NCBI RefSeq assembly: GCF_012927185.1
Contig: NZ_JABBGB010000001.1
Coordinates: 496,001-560,000, forward strand
DNA: 64,000 bases
Direction of reading: 5' to 3'
Origin: Pseudoflavitalea sp. G-6-1-2
GTDB taxonomy: Bacteria; Bacteroidota; Bacteroidia; Chitinophagales; Chitinophagaceae
Under the pieces are notes generated by a model. That model worked only from the letters and a program-made list of their open reading frames with translations. It was not told the origin of the DNA and did no database searches. Shown piece by piece: positions 53,145-64,000 of this stretch (positions within the stretch are counted from its first letter, which is position 1; every line of letters starts with the position of its first letter). The position numbers were made by a program, and so were the translations under genes.

Positions 53145-55541
53145 TTATTTCTCTATTTCGCTGAGCTTTCTTGCTTCTTTATCGGTATCATCTTCGCCGA
53201 TAGGTTCGAGATTCACTGCAACACGAAGGGCTTTCAATCCACTCACTCCCTGCAATTCTTCCAGTTCCAGTTTTTCCACTTCTCCACGAAGCAGTCCCTG
53301 ATTTTGGAGGAAGTCGATATACTCCAGATATTCAAATGCTTCCTGCTGCTGTGAGTAAACAATAGCGAGGTATCCCGGTTTGGTGAGCCTTTCGTTTGAA
53401 TCTCTCAGGTGCACCTTATCGATTCTTTTCTTAATGATCTCGTACCTGATATTGTATGCCCCATCCACATCGAACTTACGTTCTGCTGTGCGGAAACTGA
53501 TAGAGATCGGATGGCTATGCGCCAGTATCAGCTGACTCGTTTGCAATGGCATCGGCAATTGCTTTTCGAGCGAATGCGTTAACCTTGCCGCTTTAGCCAG
53601 CGTACTCAATTGCCAGATCTTGAGATTTCGCAGATAGAAGAAATCGAATTTCTTATCGGGCGTAATTGCCTGGCCGATATAGATATTGAAATCAACGCCA
53701 TCCGTTACAAAACGCTCGAAGTAGTGAGGAAAAATCTGCTGCGCCATCTTCTGCTCATGATCGATAAACCGCGCTACCTCATTATTTATTTGTGTAATTG
53801 TCTCTTCATATTTCTTTCTGTGGTGGTACACCATTTCAACCGGTGAATCCACCGCCTGAAAATATCTGTTGATCGGTTTATTGAGTGAAGGAATGATCGT
53901 TTGCAAATGCTTGAACAACTGCACCAGTTCCACTTTCAGAAACTGCATGATGGAGATCTCATCATCCGCAAACAGAATATTGGATACGGAGTGAATGTAT
54001 TTCCTGATCTTGAAATTAGTTTCTTCCAGCAGCGGAAAAGGGTTCTCTGCTTTTGCCTGCAGAATAATTTCATTCGCCTGATTCAGCTGCTCTAGCAGAT
54101 CGAGCTGAATGGAGTGGTTTCTTTCCACTGATGAGTTGCGGATATCGATAGCGCCATACAGCGGATACACGCCTTCGAACACTATCGGTTCGATCTTCGC
54201 TTCGCCATCTCCTTTGTTCACACCGGTGAGGTAGTTCAGCGCAGCTTCTGTGAAGCGCCACTCAACAGCATCCTGTACAGCAGTGAACTGATCTTTGATC
54301 ACACGATCCACCTGATGATCGAGGTTTTCCTGACTTTTCTCCAGCGCAATCTTGAACAGGGGGATAGCCGGCTCGATCTTCGCCACATGCTCTGCCGAGA
54401 ACATATTCCTTTTTTCGGAGACAATGATCAGCACGCCCAGCACGTCTCTGTTATCTGCAAACAACGGACAGATAATTGCGCTCTTCCATCCATACTCAGC
54501 CATGAAGGTGAGGAATGGATAACGCATCACTGCATCTTCATTCACATCAGGTATCAGCAATGGTTTGAAGTTGTTCTTAAACGCATTGATCACTGCCTGA
54601 TAGATGAACTGCATCTTATCCTGCGAAGGCTTATGCTTGATGGAACTCGGAGCCATTGTGGTGTAGAACTCCGACAACACCAGGTGTCCATTCACCTGAA
54701 AGAAAGGTTTGATAGCTGTATTCACACCCGGAATACCCATCAGGTTCTGCACCTGATTCTGCAACTGCGTAAATACTTTCTGATCGCCAAAATTGTTCAG
54801 GTGCAGCAGGCTATCGCGAATGATATTGAGTACTTCTCTTTCGGTTACTTCCCAGATGCGGATGATCACCATACCTTCAAACTCGAATTTGTCTAAAGGC
54901 AACAGTTTCTTCAACTCAGGGCGCTGTGCGAGGTCGTGGCCATTGTGGCAACCGAATGTGATTCCTTCGGGTAACTGAGGCAATTCACCTCTTGCACGAA
55001 CATCGAGAAATCGGGTATCGATCTCGAGTTCCATGTATCGGTCCAGTCCGGTTTCCAAACATTTGTAAGGCTGAACCATCCGCACAGTAGTGGTATTGTC
55101 GATATTGTAGAACCTGCTCAGGATGAGCTGGTACATGCAGGCATCTTTTCCTACTTCCTGTTGTTGTCCGCATGCATCATCGGTATCGGGCAAGGTTATA
55201 TCATGGCTATCGCCAATCATAAACGTTTCGCGAAACTTCTGAGACTCGTAGAACATTTTCATCTGAAAGGGGAATCCTGCACCAAACAGATCTTCTTTAT
55301 CATTCAGGGTCACAGGGAAAACTGTGGCCATCATTTGCTCTATGAGCGGTTTATGTTTTTCGAGCAGGGACAGGTCGTCGATCCGCACGAGCAGTTCGGG
55401 ATGCTGGCGTACTTTATCCAGCAGATCCTGATACAACTGGCGGGTTCCCTCCCTGCCTTCGCTGATCATTTTTTCCCATTCCCTGATGAGGGGAGCGAAG
55501 GATAGGTATGAATAAGGAACCGGTGTATAATTTGTTTCCAT
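53145..55541 (-). CDS. GAF-domain protein, 798 aa, Bacteroidota-type
   Basis: A cytoplasmic protein without signal peptide or membrane helices. A GAF-like ligand-binding domain lies about 330-420 (FKNNFKPLLIPDVNEDAVMR, YPFLTFMAEYGWKSAIICPL, FADNRDVLGVLIIVSE). Flanking regions are helical and contain long coiled-coil stretches (RYFQAVDSPVEMVYHHRKKY; FIDHEQKMAQQIFPHYFERF). I see no kinase, cyclase or phosphodiesterase motif, so the output is unknown. Closed by the terminator at 53095-53125. Confidence 0.8.
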   Translation of the reverse strand: METNYTPVPYSYLSFAPLIREWEKMISEGREGTRQLYQDLLDKVRQHPELLVRIDDLSLLEKHKPLIEQMMATVFPVTLNDKEDLFGAGFPFQMKMFYESQKFRETFMIGDSHDITLPDTDDACGQQQEVGKDACMYQLILSRFYNIDNTTTVRMVQPYKCLETGLDRYMELEIDTRFLDVRARGELPQLPEGITFGCHNGHDLAQRPELKKLLPLDKFEFEGMVIIRIWEVTEREVLNIIRDSLLHLNNFGDQKVFTQLQNQVQNLMGIPGVNTAIKPFFQVNGHLVLSEFYTTMAPSSIKHKPSQDKMQFIYQAVINAFKNNFKPLLIPDVNEDAVMRYPFLTFMAEYGWKSAIICPLFADNRDVLGVLIIVSEKRNMFSAEHVAKIEPAIPLFKIALEKSQENLDHQVDRVIKDQFTAVQDAVEWRFTEAALNYLTGVNKGDGEAKIEPIVFEGVYPLYGAIDIRNSSVERNHSIQLDLLEQLNQANEIILQAKAENPFPLLEETNFKIRKYIHSVSNILFADDEISIMQFLKVELVQLFKHLQTIIPSLNKPINRYFQAVDSPVEMVYHHRKKYEETITQINNEVARFIDHEQKMAQQIFPHYFERFVTDGVDFNIYIGQAITPDKKFDFFYLRNLKIWQLSTLAKAARLTHSLEKQLPMPLQTSQLILAHSHPISISFRTAERKFDVDGAYNIRYEIIKKRIDKVHLRDSNERLTKPGYLAIVYSQQQEAFEYLEYIDFLQNQGLLRGEVEKLELEELQGVSGLKALRVAVNLEPIGEDDTDKEARKLSEIEK

Positions 55542-55757
55542 TTCTTCTTCGATTTTTCTTGTAAACGTTCTCTCTTCTTAGGTAGACGGCTGAAGCGGTT
55601 GGATATTGTAAAATTACAATAATAACAGGCCGCACACCAAAAAGTTGGCGGAATAGATACCGGGTTTGACCGCCAAAATTCAGGGTTTAGCCGGAGGGGG
55701 CTTGCTGAGGTTGCGTGTGAAGATCTTTGGTGATTGCTTATTGTGCTGTGCTGCAAA

Positions 55758-55893
55758 GGGATATGCGCTCCTGGGCTGCGACTTGTGCCGGGCAGTATAG
55801 TGGCTCCGGGCAGATGTAACATGCAGGATTGGGCAATAGAATAATTCCGGGCTTCCGTGCAACACAACTCAAGGCCTGCGGAGCGCATATTCC
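55758..55893. repeat. 136-bp MITE/REP-like element, left copy
   Basis: Bounded by inverted ends GGGATATGCGCTCC (55758-55771) and GGAGCGCATATTCC (55880-55893). Inner blocks TGGGCTGCGACTTGTGCCGG and AACACAACTCAAGGCCTGCG. It is repeated in opposite orientation at 56178-56313, with highest similarity toward the ends. No transposase inside; resembles a mobile miniature or REP-type repeat. Confidence 0.75.
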
Positions 55894-56177
55894 ATTGCAG
55901 CACGTGGCTGAATGTGCAACAGAGAAAACTTCTGAAGTAACCTTTGGGTTAGCGCTCCATGGTTGTTGATGAAGGTTGCCGGTCTGCCCGGTGAGGAAGG
56001 GGGAATGAAATAAGCAGCGTGAGTATGTAGTCTTGTTGGATACCGGCGAGGGCGAAACTCCTGCTGAAGAAGTGGGTTGCTTCAAAGAATAATAGCCTGG
56101 CAGAAAGTGATGCCTGAAAATGCAGGCAGCAAAATGCAGCCATCAAACAGCTAAGCTATCAGCGATAGGTCTGGAGC
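55894..56177. other. Spacer between inverted repeat copies
   Basis: No gene supported. Short frames exist on the minus strand but look like chance, with many Cys, Ser, Leu and no conserved pattern. No terminator or clear promoter box seen. Confidence 0.4.
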
Positions 56178-56313
56178 GGGATATGCGCTCCGCAGGCCTT
56201 GAGTTGTGTTGCACGAAAGCCTGGACTTGTGCCAATGCTTAATCCTACTTACTGCCGCTCATCGGAGTTGCTATACTGCCCGGCACAAGTCGCAGCCCAG
56301 GAGTGCATGTCAC
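56178..56313. repeat. 136-bp MITE/REP-like element, right copy (inverted)
   Basis: Inverted copy of the element at 55758-55893: starts GGGATATGCGCTCC, contains CGCAGGCCTTGAGTTGTGTT and GCCCGGCACAAGTCGCAGCC, and ends in a decayed terminal repeat GGAGTGCATGTCAC. The middle 50 bases have diverged most. It is 34 bases from the nth stop codon, on the 3' side of that gene. Confidence 0.75.
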
Positions 56314-56346
56314 GGCCAGACCCGGAACTGCAGCGGGATAATCTGT

Positions 56347-57138
56347 TTACTTTTTAGTTGATTTCTTTGGTGCTGATTTTGACGCAGACTTCTTCTTCGG
56401 TGCGGCCTTCTTTTTTGCTGCGGCTATTACTGTCGGTTTCGAAGATTGAGTGCCGGAAGCAACTTCGCGCTTTGTTTTGAGCGAAGTGATCTCCTGCTTC
56501 ATTACTACGTTCTGATAGTATTTGCAGGCAGGCTTGAGGCCGCACTCTGCACATTTGGGATTGCGCGCTACACAGATGTAACGTCCATGAAGTATAAGCC
56601 AGTGATGCGCAACATGCACCAGATCTTCCGGAATGTATTGCAGCAACTGCTTTTCCGTAGCGAGCGGTGTAGTGGCTTTGACAGTGAGACCAATTCGTGC
56701 AGATACACGGAATACGTGCGTATCCACCGCCATGTTAGGCTGCTTGTCTATTACGCTGGTAATTACGTTGGCAGTTTTGCGGCCAACACCAGGCAGCTGA
56801 ACCAACTCCTCAACAGTATGCGGAATCTCGCCCCCGAACTGCGTTTCAAGCATCTGCGCCATTCCGATCAGATGTTTGGTTTTGTTGTTGGGATATGAAA
56901 TGCTCCGGATAAGCGGAAAGAGCTCATCGAAAGTGGCTTTGGCCAAATGTTTGGAATCCGGGTATTTATCGAAAATAGCCGGCGTAGTCAGGTTCACGCG
57001 CTTGTCGGTACACTGGGCACTGAGAATCACCGCCACCAATAATTGGTAGGGATTGTCGTACAGCAACTCAGTCTCCGCATTGGGTGCGTGCTGCTGAAAG
57101 TAATGGATTATAAACTCGAAACGTTCTTTTCTGGTCAT
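56347..57138 (-). CDS. nth: Endonuclease III
   Basis: DNA glycosylase/AP lyase removing oxidised pyrimidines; 263 residues. Helix-hairpin-helix LPGVGRKTAN with catalytic K121, catalytic D139 (AVDTHVFR), and the 4Fe-4S ligands C189, C196, C199 and C205 in the standard C-x6-C-x2-C-x5-C spacing. After about residue 215 comes an extra tail of about 45 residues rich in Lys, Ala and Ser (KKKAAPKKKSASKSAPKK), not found in E. coli Nth and likely to help nonspecific DNA binding. Confidence 0.95.
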   Translation of the reverse strand: MTRKERFEFIIHYFQQHAPNAETELLYDNPYQLLVAVILSAQCTDKRVNLTTPAIFDKYPDSKHLAKATFDELFPLIRSISYPNNKTKHLIGMAQMLETQFGGEIPHTVEELVQLPGVGRKTANVITSVIDKQPNMAVDTHVFRVSARIGLTVKATTPLATEKQLLQYIPEDLVHVAHHWLILHGRYICVARNPKCAECGLKPACKYYQNVVMKQEITSLKTKREVASGTQSSKPTVIAAAKKKAAPKKKSASKSAPKKSTKK

Positions 57139-57228
57139 CCTGAATATTAAGATGACTGCGAATTTACGGGAGAAGGGTTATTCGCCGAGCAGCTTTATGG
57201 TTACTATCGCTGCCGCGCAGGGGTTTTG

Positions 57229-57468
57229 CTAGGATTGAACTGATTCAGGTGCTGTCTGACGTGCATAATTCAGCACATTCATAATTGCTTCTGGTCTGGG
57301 CGATTCTGTAAGCGTGTTAAGTGTTTTCTTTGAAGATTTCAACACTTCCAGCTTTTCACGAAGGGTCCAGTCTTCCTGTAAAGCGGCTTCAATCGCTGCG
57401 GTTTTTTCGGGAGAAGTTTCGTTATACAAATACTGTACAAGTTCCTCTGGTGTAAAGAGAACTGTCAT
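57229..57468 (-). CDS. Small helical protein, anti-sigma-like, unknown
   Basis: 79 residues from MTVLFTPEELVQYLYNETSP. The N-terminal LVQYLYNE-TSPEKTAAIEAA segment resembles the zinc-free N-terminal helices of anti-sigma factors, and the rest (WTLREKLEVLKSSKKTLNTL) is helical. No membrane helix or Cys, so a full anti-sigma role is uncertain. Its leader is about 90 bases, with the exact promoter box TATCTTTG at 57566-57573. Confidence 0.75.
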   Translation of the reverse strand: MTVLFTPEELVQYLYNETSPEKTAAIEAALQEDWTLREKLEVLKSSKKTLNTLTESPRPEAIMNVLNYARQTAPESVQS

Positions 57469-57565
57469 AGGCAAACCATTTTGTCCTTGAATAATTAATG
57501 TTCCGAAGAGTCCATTCGGAGTCCGTCCGTGTATTATAAACGCTCGGTAATTCCTCTTTATTGTA

Positions 57566-57573
57566 CAAAGATA
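57566..57573 (-). promoter_or_regulatory. -7 promoter box upstream of the small helical protein
   Basis: TATCTTTG on the minus strand, exact TAnnTTTG match, 97 bases before the start codon. No clear -33 element. Confidence 0.4.
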
Positions 57574-57727
57574 TTGGAAAAATAACAGTGCAGGATCTGG
57601 GGGCTGGCAAGGTATAACATAACCATGAGCTGAAAAATAGTAAATCTACCAGAGTGGACAACCGTCGGATAACTTTTTTTCCGGAAGGCTTGACAATCAG
57701 CCACTCACAACAGTATGGGTGTTGAAA

Positions 57728-58024
57728 TTATTCAGGAAGGATGAAAAGATCCTCATTGTCCTTCTTCATCCAATACTTCTCCCTCGCATACTTTTCGAGG
57801 GTTGTTTTGTCGGATTTAAGCTGATCCAGCTCGGATTTGGTGAGTTTGATCTGGTCGAGATAGTAATCCCGGCTCTCTTCGAGCTTGTGGAGTTCCTTCT
57901 TGTGACGGAACCAGGTGGTAAAGATGTCCTGATCATCAAAGAATAACAGCCACACCACAAAAACGATGGTGGTGATCGTGTACTTATTCTTTAACCAGGC
58001 GGGTATGCGGGAGAGCAATTTCAT
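57728..58024 (-). CDS. FtsB/DivIC-like septum formation initiator
   Basis: 98 residues: a short cytosolic basic N-terminus, one membrane helix about 16-29 (TITTIVFVVWLLFF), a periplasmic coiled coil about 40-80 (KKELHKLEESRDYYLDQIKL) and the conserved end YAREKYWMKKDNEDLFIL. FtsB/DivIC proteins assemble with FtsL and FtsQ at the division site. It follows eno by 103 bases, a gene order seen elsewhere in bacteria. Confidence 0.9.
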   Translation of the reverse strand: MKLLSRIPAWLKNKYTITTIVFVVWLLFFDDQDIFTTWFRHKKELHKLEESRDYYLDQIKLTKSELDQLKSDKTTLEKYAREKYWMKKDNEDLFILPE

Positions 58025-58127
58025 GTTATGTATAAAATGGAGGATCAGAAAATGATAGCGAAAACAGTGCCGCTATCTTTTTCTGATCGCTCCGGAAAAC
58101 TATTGTGAATGGTGTTCAGTCGATAGC

Positions 58128-60346
<2,219 letters not shown>

Positions 60347-60370
60347 GGCTTAAAGCTGTTTGGGGGTTGA

Positions 60371-61009
60371 TTAGAGATCGTATTTGTACAGATCATCTAT
60401 AACGCTGCCGGCCTTCATTTCGTACACGGCATTGATGCGGCCATCTTTCAGTCCGTACACCCATCCATGCAGATCGGGGCGATTGCCTTCTTTCCAGGCG
60501 CGCTGAATAATGGAAGTTTTGGCGAGGTTGGTGAGTTGCTCCTGCACATTGAGTTCAACAAGACGATCCCATTTCTGGTTCTCATCGCTCATATCGTCGA
60601 GCTCTTCGCGATGGAGACGATACACATCTTTGATATTGCGGAGCCACATATTGAGCACCAGTTTGAAGTCGGTATTGGTCATGGCAGCTTTCACACCACC
60701 ACAGCCATAGTGGCCGCAAACGATCACGTGTTTTACTTTGAGATGATTCACTGCATAGTCGAGAACCGCCAGCAGGTTTACATCGGTATGAACCACCAGG
60801 TTGGCCACATTCCGGTGAACGAAAATTTCGCCGGGCTGGGTATTGGTGATTTCATTCGCAGGAACGCGGCTGTCGCTGCAACCGATCCAGAGAAATTCGG
60901 GGGTCTGAAGATGTGCAAGCCTGTCGAAGTACTCAGGGTCTGCTTTTATTTTATCTTCTGCCCATACTTTGTTTTCCGCTAACAGTTTTTTGTAAGATTC
61001 GCTCCACAT
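60371..61009 (-). CDS. Beta-class carbonic anhydrase (copy 1)
   Basis: 212 residues. Zinc ligands C44, H100 and C103 with D46-R48 (CSDSR; VCGHYGCGG) are all present, as in type I beta-carbonic anhydrases such as E. coli Can. Start at 61009 (MWSESYKKLL); 22 upstream codons are non-homologous. It hydrates CO2 to bicarbonate in the cytoplasm. Paralogous to the next gene. Confidence 0.94.
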   Translation of the reverse strand: MWSESYKKLLAENKVWAEDKIKADPEYFDRLAHLQTPEFLWIGCSDSRVPANEITNTQPGEIFVHRNVANLVVHTDVNLLAVLDYAVNHLKVKHVIVCGHYGCGGVKAAMTNTDFKLVLNMWLRNIKDVYRLHREELDDMSDENQKWDRLVELNVQEQLTNLAKTSIIQRAWKEGNRPDLHGWVYGLKDGRINAVYEMKAGSVIDDLYKYDL

Positions 61010-61146
61010 AATGTAGTATTTGGGTGGATTAGATTCATACAAATATAGCGGTATGCGGGTAAATCCTGTCAACAAGAATTGCCGTCAGGCTTCACCCGCA
61101 CCCGCTATAGAACGGATGTATCGGTCAAATGCTTAAGTCAGCTATG

Positions 61147-61770
61147 TTACACCACCTGGTAGTCCAGTGATTTCACCGGAGGTGCCAGACTGAAAATTTG
61201 CTTGATCAAACCATCTTTCAGTCCATATACCCATCCGTGGATATGCGGCCTTTCTTCGCGGGCCCATGTCTTTTGGATGGTGGCTGTTTTAGCCAGTGTG
61301 AGCACCTGCTTGCGCACGTTGTGCTCAACGAGGCGGTTTACGCGGTCTGTTTCATTTTCGAGTGCATCGATCTCTTTTCTGTTTTCTTCGTAGAGATCTT
61401 TGATGCCTTTGATCCAGCCATCGATGATGCCGAAGCTCTGATCGGTCATGGCGGCTTTTACTCCACCACAATTGTAGTGGCCGCAAACGATCACGTGTTT
61501 TACTTTGAGGTGAACCACTGCATACTCGAGTACGCTGAGTGCATTCACATCATCTTCGATTACGAGGTTGGCAATGTTGCGGTGAACAAATATTTCACCG
61601 GGCAGCGTTTGCGTGATCTCGTTGGCAGGTACGCGGCTGTCGCTGCAGCCGATCCAGAGGAATTCTGGTTTCTGCACATTCTCGAGTCTTTTGAAGAAAG
61701 CAGGATCATCGATTACTTTTTCGGCGGCCCATGCTTTATTTTCCAGGAGTAATTTTTCGATTGTTTGCAT
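61147..61770 (-). CDS. Beta-class carbonic anhydrase (copy 2)
   Basis: 207 residues with ligands C42, H98, C101 and the D44-R46 pair (GCSDSRVPANEI; GHYNCGG). Start at 61770 (MQTIEKLLLE), four bases from the SulP stop, so it is almost certainly co-transcribed with the transporter. The sister gene is 137 bases downstream; both are close relatives, indicating a tandem duplication with divergence in the C-terminal helices. Confidence 0.94.
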   Translation of the reverse strand: MQTIEKLLLENKAWAAEKVIDDPAFFKRLENVQKPEFLWIGCSDSRVPANEITQTLPGEIFVHRNIANLVIEDDVNALSVLEYAVVHLKVKHVIVCGHYNCGGVKAAMTDQSFGIIDGWIKGIKDLYEENRKEIDALENETDRVNRLVEHNVRKQVLTLAKTATIQKTWAREERPHIHGWVYGLKDGLIKQIFSLAPPVKSLDYQVV

Positions 61771-61774
61771 AACG

Positions 61775-63358
61775 TTAGTTTTTAGATGCCAGTATTTCTG
61801 AATGATTTGCAGAGAATCCCTGGTCTTTGTAAACACTTTTTTTCAATTCAACTTTGATGTCTTTCAATGGTGCGGCTTTCATGAAATCTTCAATAACTTC
61901 CACCACATCCTTGTCGATGAAGTCGGCACGTTGTGCGTCGATCATTACGTAAGAGCTATCCGGCACCTGCTCCAGCTTATTCTTGATAATCGGCTTGTTG
62001 AGGAAGCTCACATCCTTCCTCAGGCGGAATAAATATTTATTGTTATCGTTCACTACAAACACAGCAGATTTAAAATTGCTGCGCATGACAAAGAACAGCC
62101 CTACGAGACACCCGATCATGATTCCCACCAACAGGTCTGTGAGAAGAATTGCTATCACCGTCACCACAAACGGCAGAAACTGTCCCCATCCTTTTTTAAA
62201 GAAGCCTACGTACAAACTTGGCTTGGTAAGCTTCCAGCCTGTATAGATGAGGATGGCCGCCAGTGATGCAAAGGGGATCAGGTTCAGTACGCCAGGTATC
62301 AATGCCACGCACAGCAACAGTAACAGGCCGTGCATGATAGCCGACATTTTAGTTTTCGCACCTGCGTTAACGTTAGCAGATGTGCGTACAATAACTGATG
62401 TAAGCGGCAGACCTCCGATCATACCGGATACGATATTGCCCACACCCTGCGCTTTCAATTCACGGTTCGTTGGTGTTACGCGCTGGTAAGGATCCAGATC
62501 ATCCGCGGCTTCGATATTGAGCAGCGTTTCGAGACTGGCAACAATGGCCAGCGTAAGCGCTGTTGTCCATACCGATACATTGGTTAAATGACTGAAATCA
62601 GGAAAGGTGAAGAAAGAGAAGAACTCTGCTGGATTGCTTGCGATAGGGATATTCACCAGATGCGATTTTCCCAACGCATATTCAGGCATGCTTATTTTCA
62701 GCCATTCATTAACGCCTACTCCGAACAACACAATAAACAGTGGAGAAGGAACCAGTTTGAACAGCTTTATCTTTTTAGCAAGCACTTTATCCCAAAGAAT
62801 CTGCACACCGATGGATATTACACCGATACCCAGCGCTACAGGAAGCATATTGTTGAATGCCATCCACAGTTCGGAGAAAGTGTTCTTTCCATCTTTCTGT
62901 TTGAATGCTTCATCGCCGATGAAGTCTTCTTCATATCCTACCAGGTGCGGCAATTGTTTCAGAATAAGAATGAGACCGATAGCGGCCAGCATTCCCTTGA
63001 TTACACCCGAAGGAATATAATCTCCCAGTATTCCGAGTTTGAGATAACCGAGTATCAGTTGAATTACACCACCGAGTACCACTGCCAGCAGGAATGCTTC
63101 GAACACACCGAGCTTGCCGATGGCAACTGCTACGATTGCAGTGAGGCCTGCAGCCGGACCGCTCACGCTCAGCTGCGATCCGCTGAGTGCGCCGATTACG
63201 ATACCGCCCACAATACCGCCGATGATACCTGAGAAAGACGGAGCATTAGAGCCCAGTGCAATACCCAGACAGAGCGGTAATGCAATCAGAAATACAACAA
63301 CCGAAGCCGGGAAATCGGAGCCCAATGAGCCCAGTAACCCTTTTTCTTTTTTGACCAT
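61775..63358 (-). CDS. SulP-family anion transporter, likely bicarbonate
   Basis: 527 residues with about 10-12 membrane helices and a C-terminal STAS-like domain about 430-527. Signature stretches: GLLGSLGSDFPASVVVFLIA, SGSQLSVSGPAAGLTAIVAV, and NRELKAQGVGNIVSGMIGGL. SulP proteins carry sulfate, bicarbonate or other anions; the following carbonic anhydrase four bases downstream suggests bicarbonate (BicA-like), but ions are not distinguishable from sequence. Confidence 0.9.
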   Translation of the reverse strand: MVKKEKGLLGSLGSDFPASVVVFLIALPLCLGIALGSNAPSFSGIIGGIVGGIVIGALSGSQLSVSGPAAGLTAIVAVAIGKLGVFEAFLLAVVLGGVIQLILGYLKLGILGDYIPSGVIKGMLAAIGLILILKQLPHLVGYEEDFIGDEAFKQKDGKNTFSELWMAFNNMLPVALGIGVISIGVQILWDKVLAKKIKLFKLVPSPLFIVLFGVGVNEWLKISMPEYALGKSHLVNIPIASNPAEFFSFFTFPDFSHLTNVSVWTTALTLAIVASLETLLNIEAADDLDPYQRVTPTNRELKAQGVGNIVSGMIGGLPLTSVIVRTSANVNAGAKTKMSAIMHGLLLLLCVALIPGVLNLIPFASLAAILIYTGWKLTKPSLYVGFFKKGWGQFLPFVVTVIAILLTDLLVGIMIGCLVGLFFVMRSNFKSAVFVVNDNNKYLFRLRKDVSFLNKPIIKNKLEQVPDSSYVMIDAQRADFIDKDVVEVIEDFMKAAPLKDIKVELKKSVYKDQGFSANHSEILASKN

Positions 63359-63579
63359 AAAAAATGTTTAATACATCCGTTTATTACGAACCTGTGAATT
63401 GATTAGTGATACCATTTGCTATCCGTCCGTTCCACGGATAACCAATGTGTTAATTTCTCTGTACAAGCGTGCGTTGATAATACACGTGTTTCAGAACAGG
63501 CATACAATGCCATGCTGATGCGCCTTAACAGTAAAATAAACTGACAATAAATAATTGTGAGAATAAGCCTGAGCCAGGA

Positions 63580-63951
63580 TTATGCTTCGGGAGGGGGCGA
63601 TAAAATTTCGAAGTGCACAAGCTTTAATTGTTCCGCAGCGTGGATCTTGTGACGGAACAAAGCATTGATCCAGTAAGGGTCTACAGAATCTTCCCCTTCG
63701 TGGATATATTCTTCTGTAATGGAGACGGGATTGCCGGGAGATTTTTCATCCGGACCAGCAGGGTTCGGATTCGATTGAGCTTCTTCTTCAGCTGAAGTTA
63801 CACAACTGTACTGAACCTGCTCTTTTGCATCACCGGAATAGATAAAGAAGTTGATAGTGGTAAGCAATACCAGCAGACACATCAAACCCACAGCGAGAGC
63901 GGCTCTCACAGCAGGTTGCGTTCTTACATATTGTATTGCACTTCTTTTCAT
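63580..63951 (-). CDS. Single-pass membrane protein of unknown function
   Basis: 123 residues: a basic cytosolic start, one membrane helix about 16-37 (ALAVGLMCLLVLLTTINFFI), then an acidic Pro/Asn-rich region (AEEEAQSNPNPAGPDEKSP) and a C-terminal stretch ending KLVHFEILSPPPEA. No family identified; it precedes the SulP-carbonic anhydrase genes on the same strand by 221 bases and may be separately transcribed. Confidence 0.65.
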   Translation of the reverse strand: MKRSAIQYVRTQPAVRAALAVGLMCLLVLLTTINFFIYSGDAKEQVQYSCVTSAEEEAQSNPNPAGPDEKSPGNPVSITEEYIHEGEDSVDPYWINALFRHKIHAAEQLKLVHFEILSPPPEA

Positions 63952-64000
63952 ACGTATTTGTCGGAGAACAAAAATAATACATCACAGGCTGTAAATCCAA

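Noticed and set aside
55738-56146. Minus-strand frames of 115 and 65 codons in the repeat region
   Set aside because: They overlap the inverted repeat and its spacer and show no conserved pattern.

Overview
The window looks like a chromosomal segment of a Bacteroidota bacterium, most likely of the family Chitinophagaceae (taxonomy is inference). Supporting signs are TonB-dependent receptors with CarboxypepD-regulatory N-termini, GldA, long-form IspG, BatB/BatC-like proteins, DUF4251, fused IcmF, lipoboxes, and repeated -7 promoter boxes of the form TAnnTTTG just upstream of genes. No rRNA, tRNA, CRISPR array, prophage or insertion sequence was recognised.

Layout. 1-1.3 kb: the 5' part of rtcB (cut by the window edge) and three tiny candidate genes with their own terminators. 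1.4-7.5 kb: a TonB receptor, then a LuxR-type two-component system with a membrane protein and a lipoprotein. 7.5-12.8 kb: a putative DNA-damage module. On one side lie a radical SAM protein and two 2H-phosphoesterase-like paralogues; divergently lie a UmuD-like protein without its catalytic dyad and a UmuC polymerase; a DUF72 protein follows. An operator-like dyad sits in the divergent promoter. 12.9-14.1 kb: an ECF sigma operon. 14.2-19.6 kb: dGTPase, DEAD-box helicase, outer-membrane barrel protein. 20-24.7 kb: an AT-rich acyltransferase and icmF. 24.8-31.9 kb: amidohydrolase, periplasmic trehalase, class D beta-lactamase, batB/batC-like genes and ispG. 32-35.6 kb: pheS, an arginase-fold protein that keeps only one metal site, and a PBP4-type carboxypeptidase.

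35.8-43 kb: an ECF sigma factor coupled to a predicted dual-membrane anti-sigma protein, mutL, and a NagZ-like GH3/serine hydrolase fusion. 43.2-43.8 kb: a DUF433/DUF5615 toxin-antitoxin pair. 44.7-48.8 kb: the alpha subunit of a 2-oxoacid:ferredoxin oxidoreductase without an adjacent beta subunit, an HD domain-Pycsar-type membrane effector fusion, and an SdiA-regulated-like lipoprotein. 48.9-55.5 kb: a 1211-residue phosphoesterase/barrel protein, a DUF4251 protein and a GAF protein. 55.5-56.3 kb: a gene-free region with two inverted copies of a 136-bp element. 56.3-60.3 kb: nth, a small protein, ftsB-like, eno and gldA. 60.4-64 kb: SulP transporter, two beta-carbonic anhydrases and a small membrane protein.

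The recurring theme worth following is loss of catalytic residues in otherwise intact genes: UmuD (S to A and K to R), one 2H protein (both His lost), MutL (endonuclease motif lost) and the arginase-fold protein (Mn-B ligands lost). The best candidates for little-studied biology are the divergent UmuDC/radical SAM/2H module, the HD-PycTM fusion, the sigma/dual-membrane anti-sigma pair, the phosphoesterase-kinase-like-barrel protein, and the small peptide genes near the left end.
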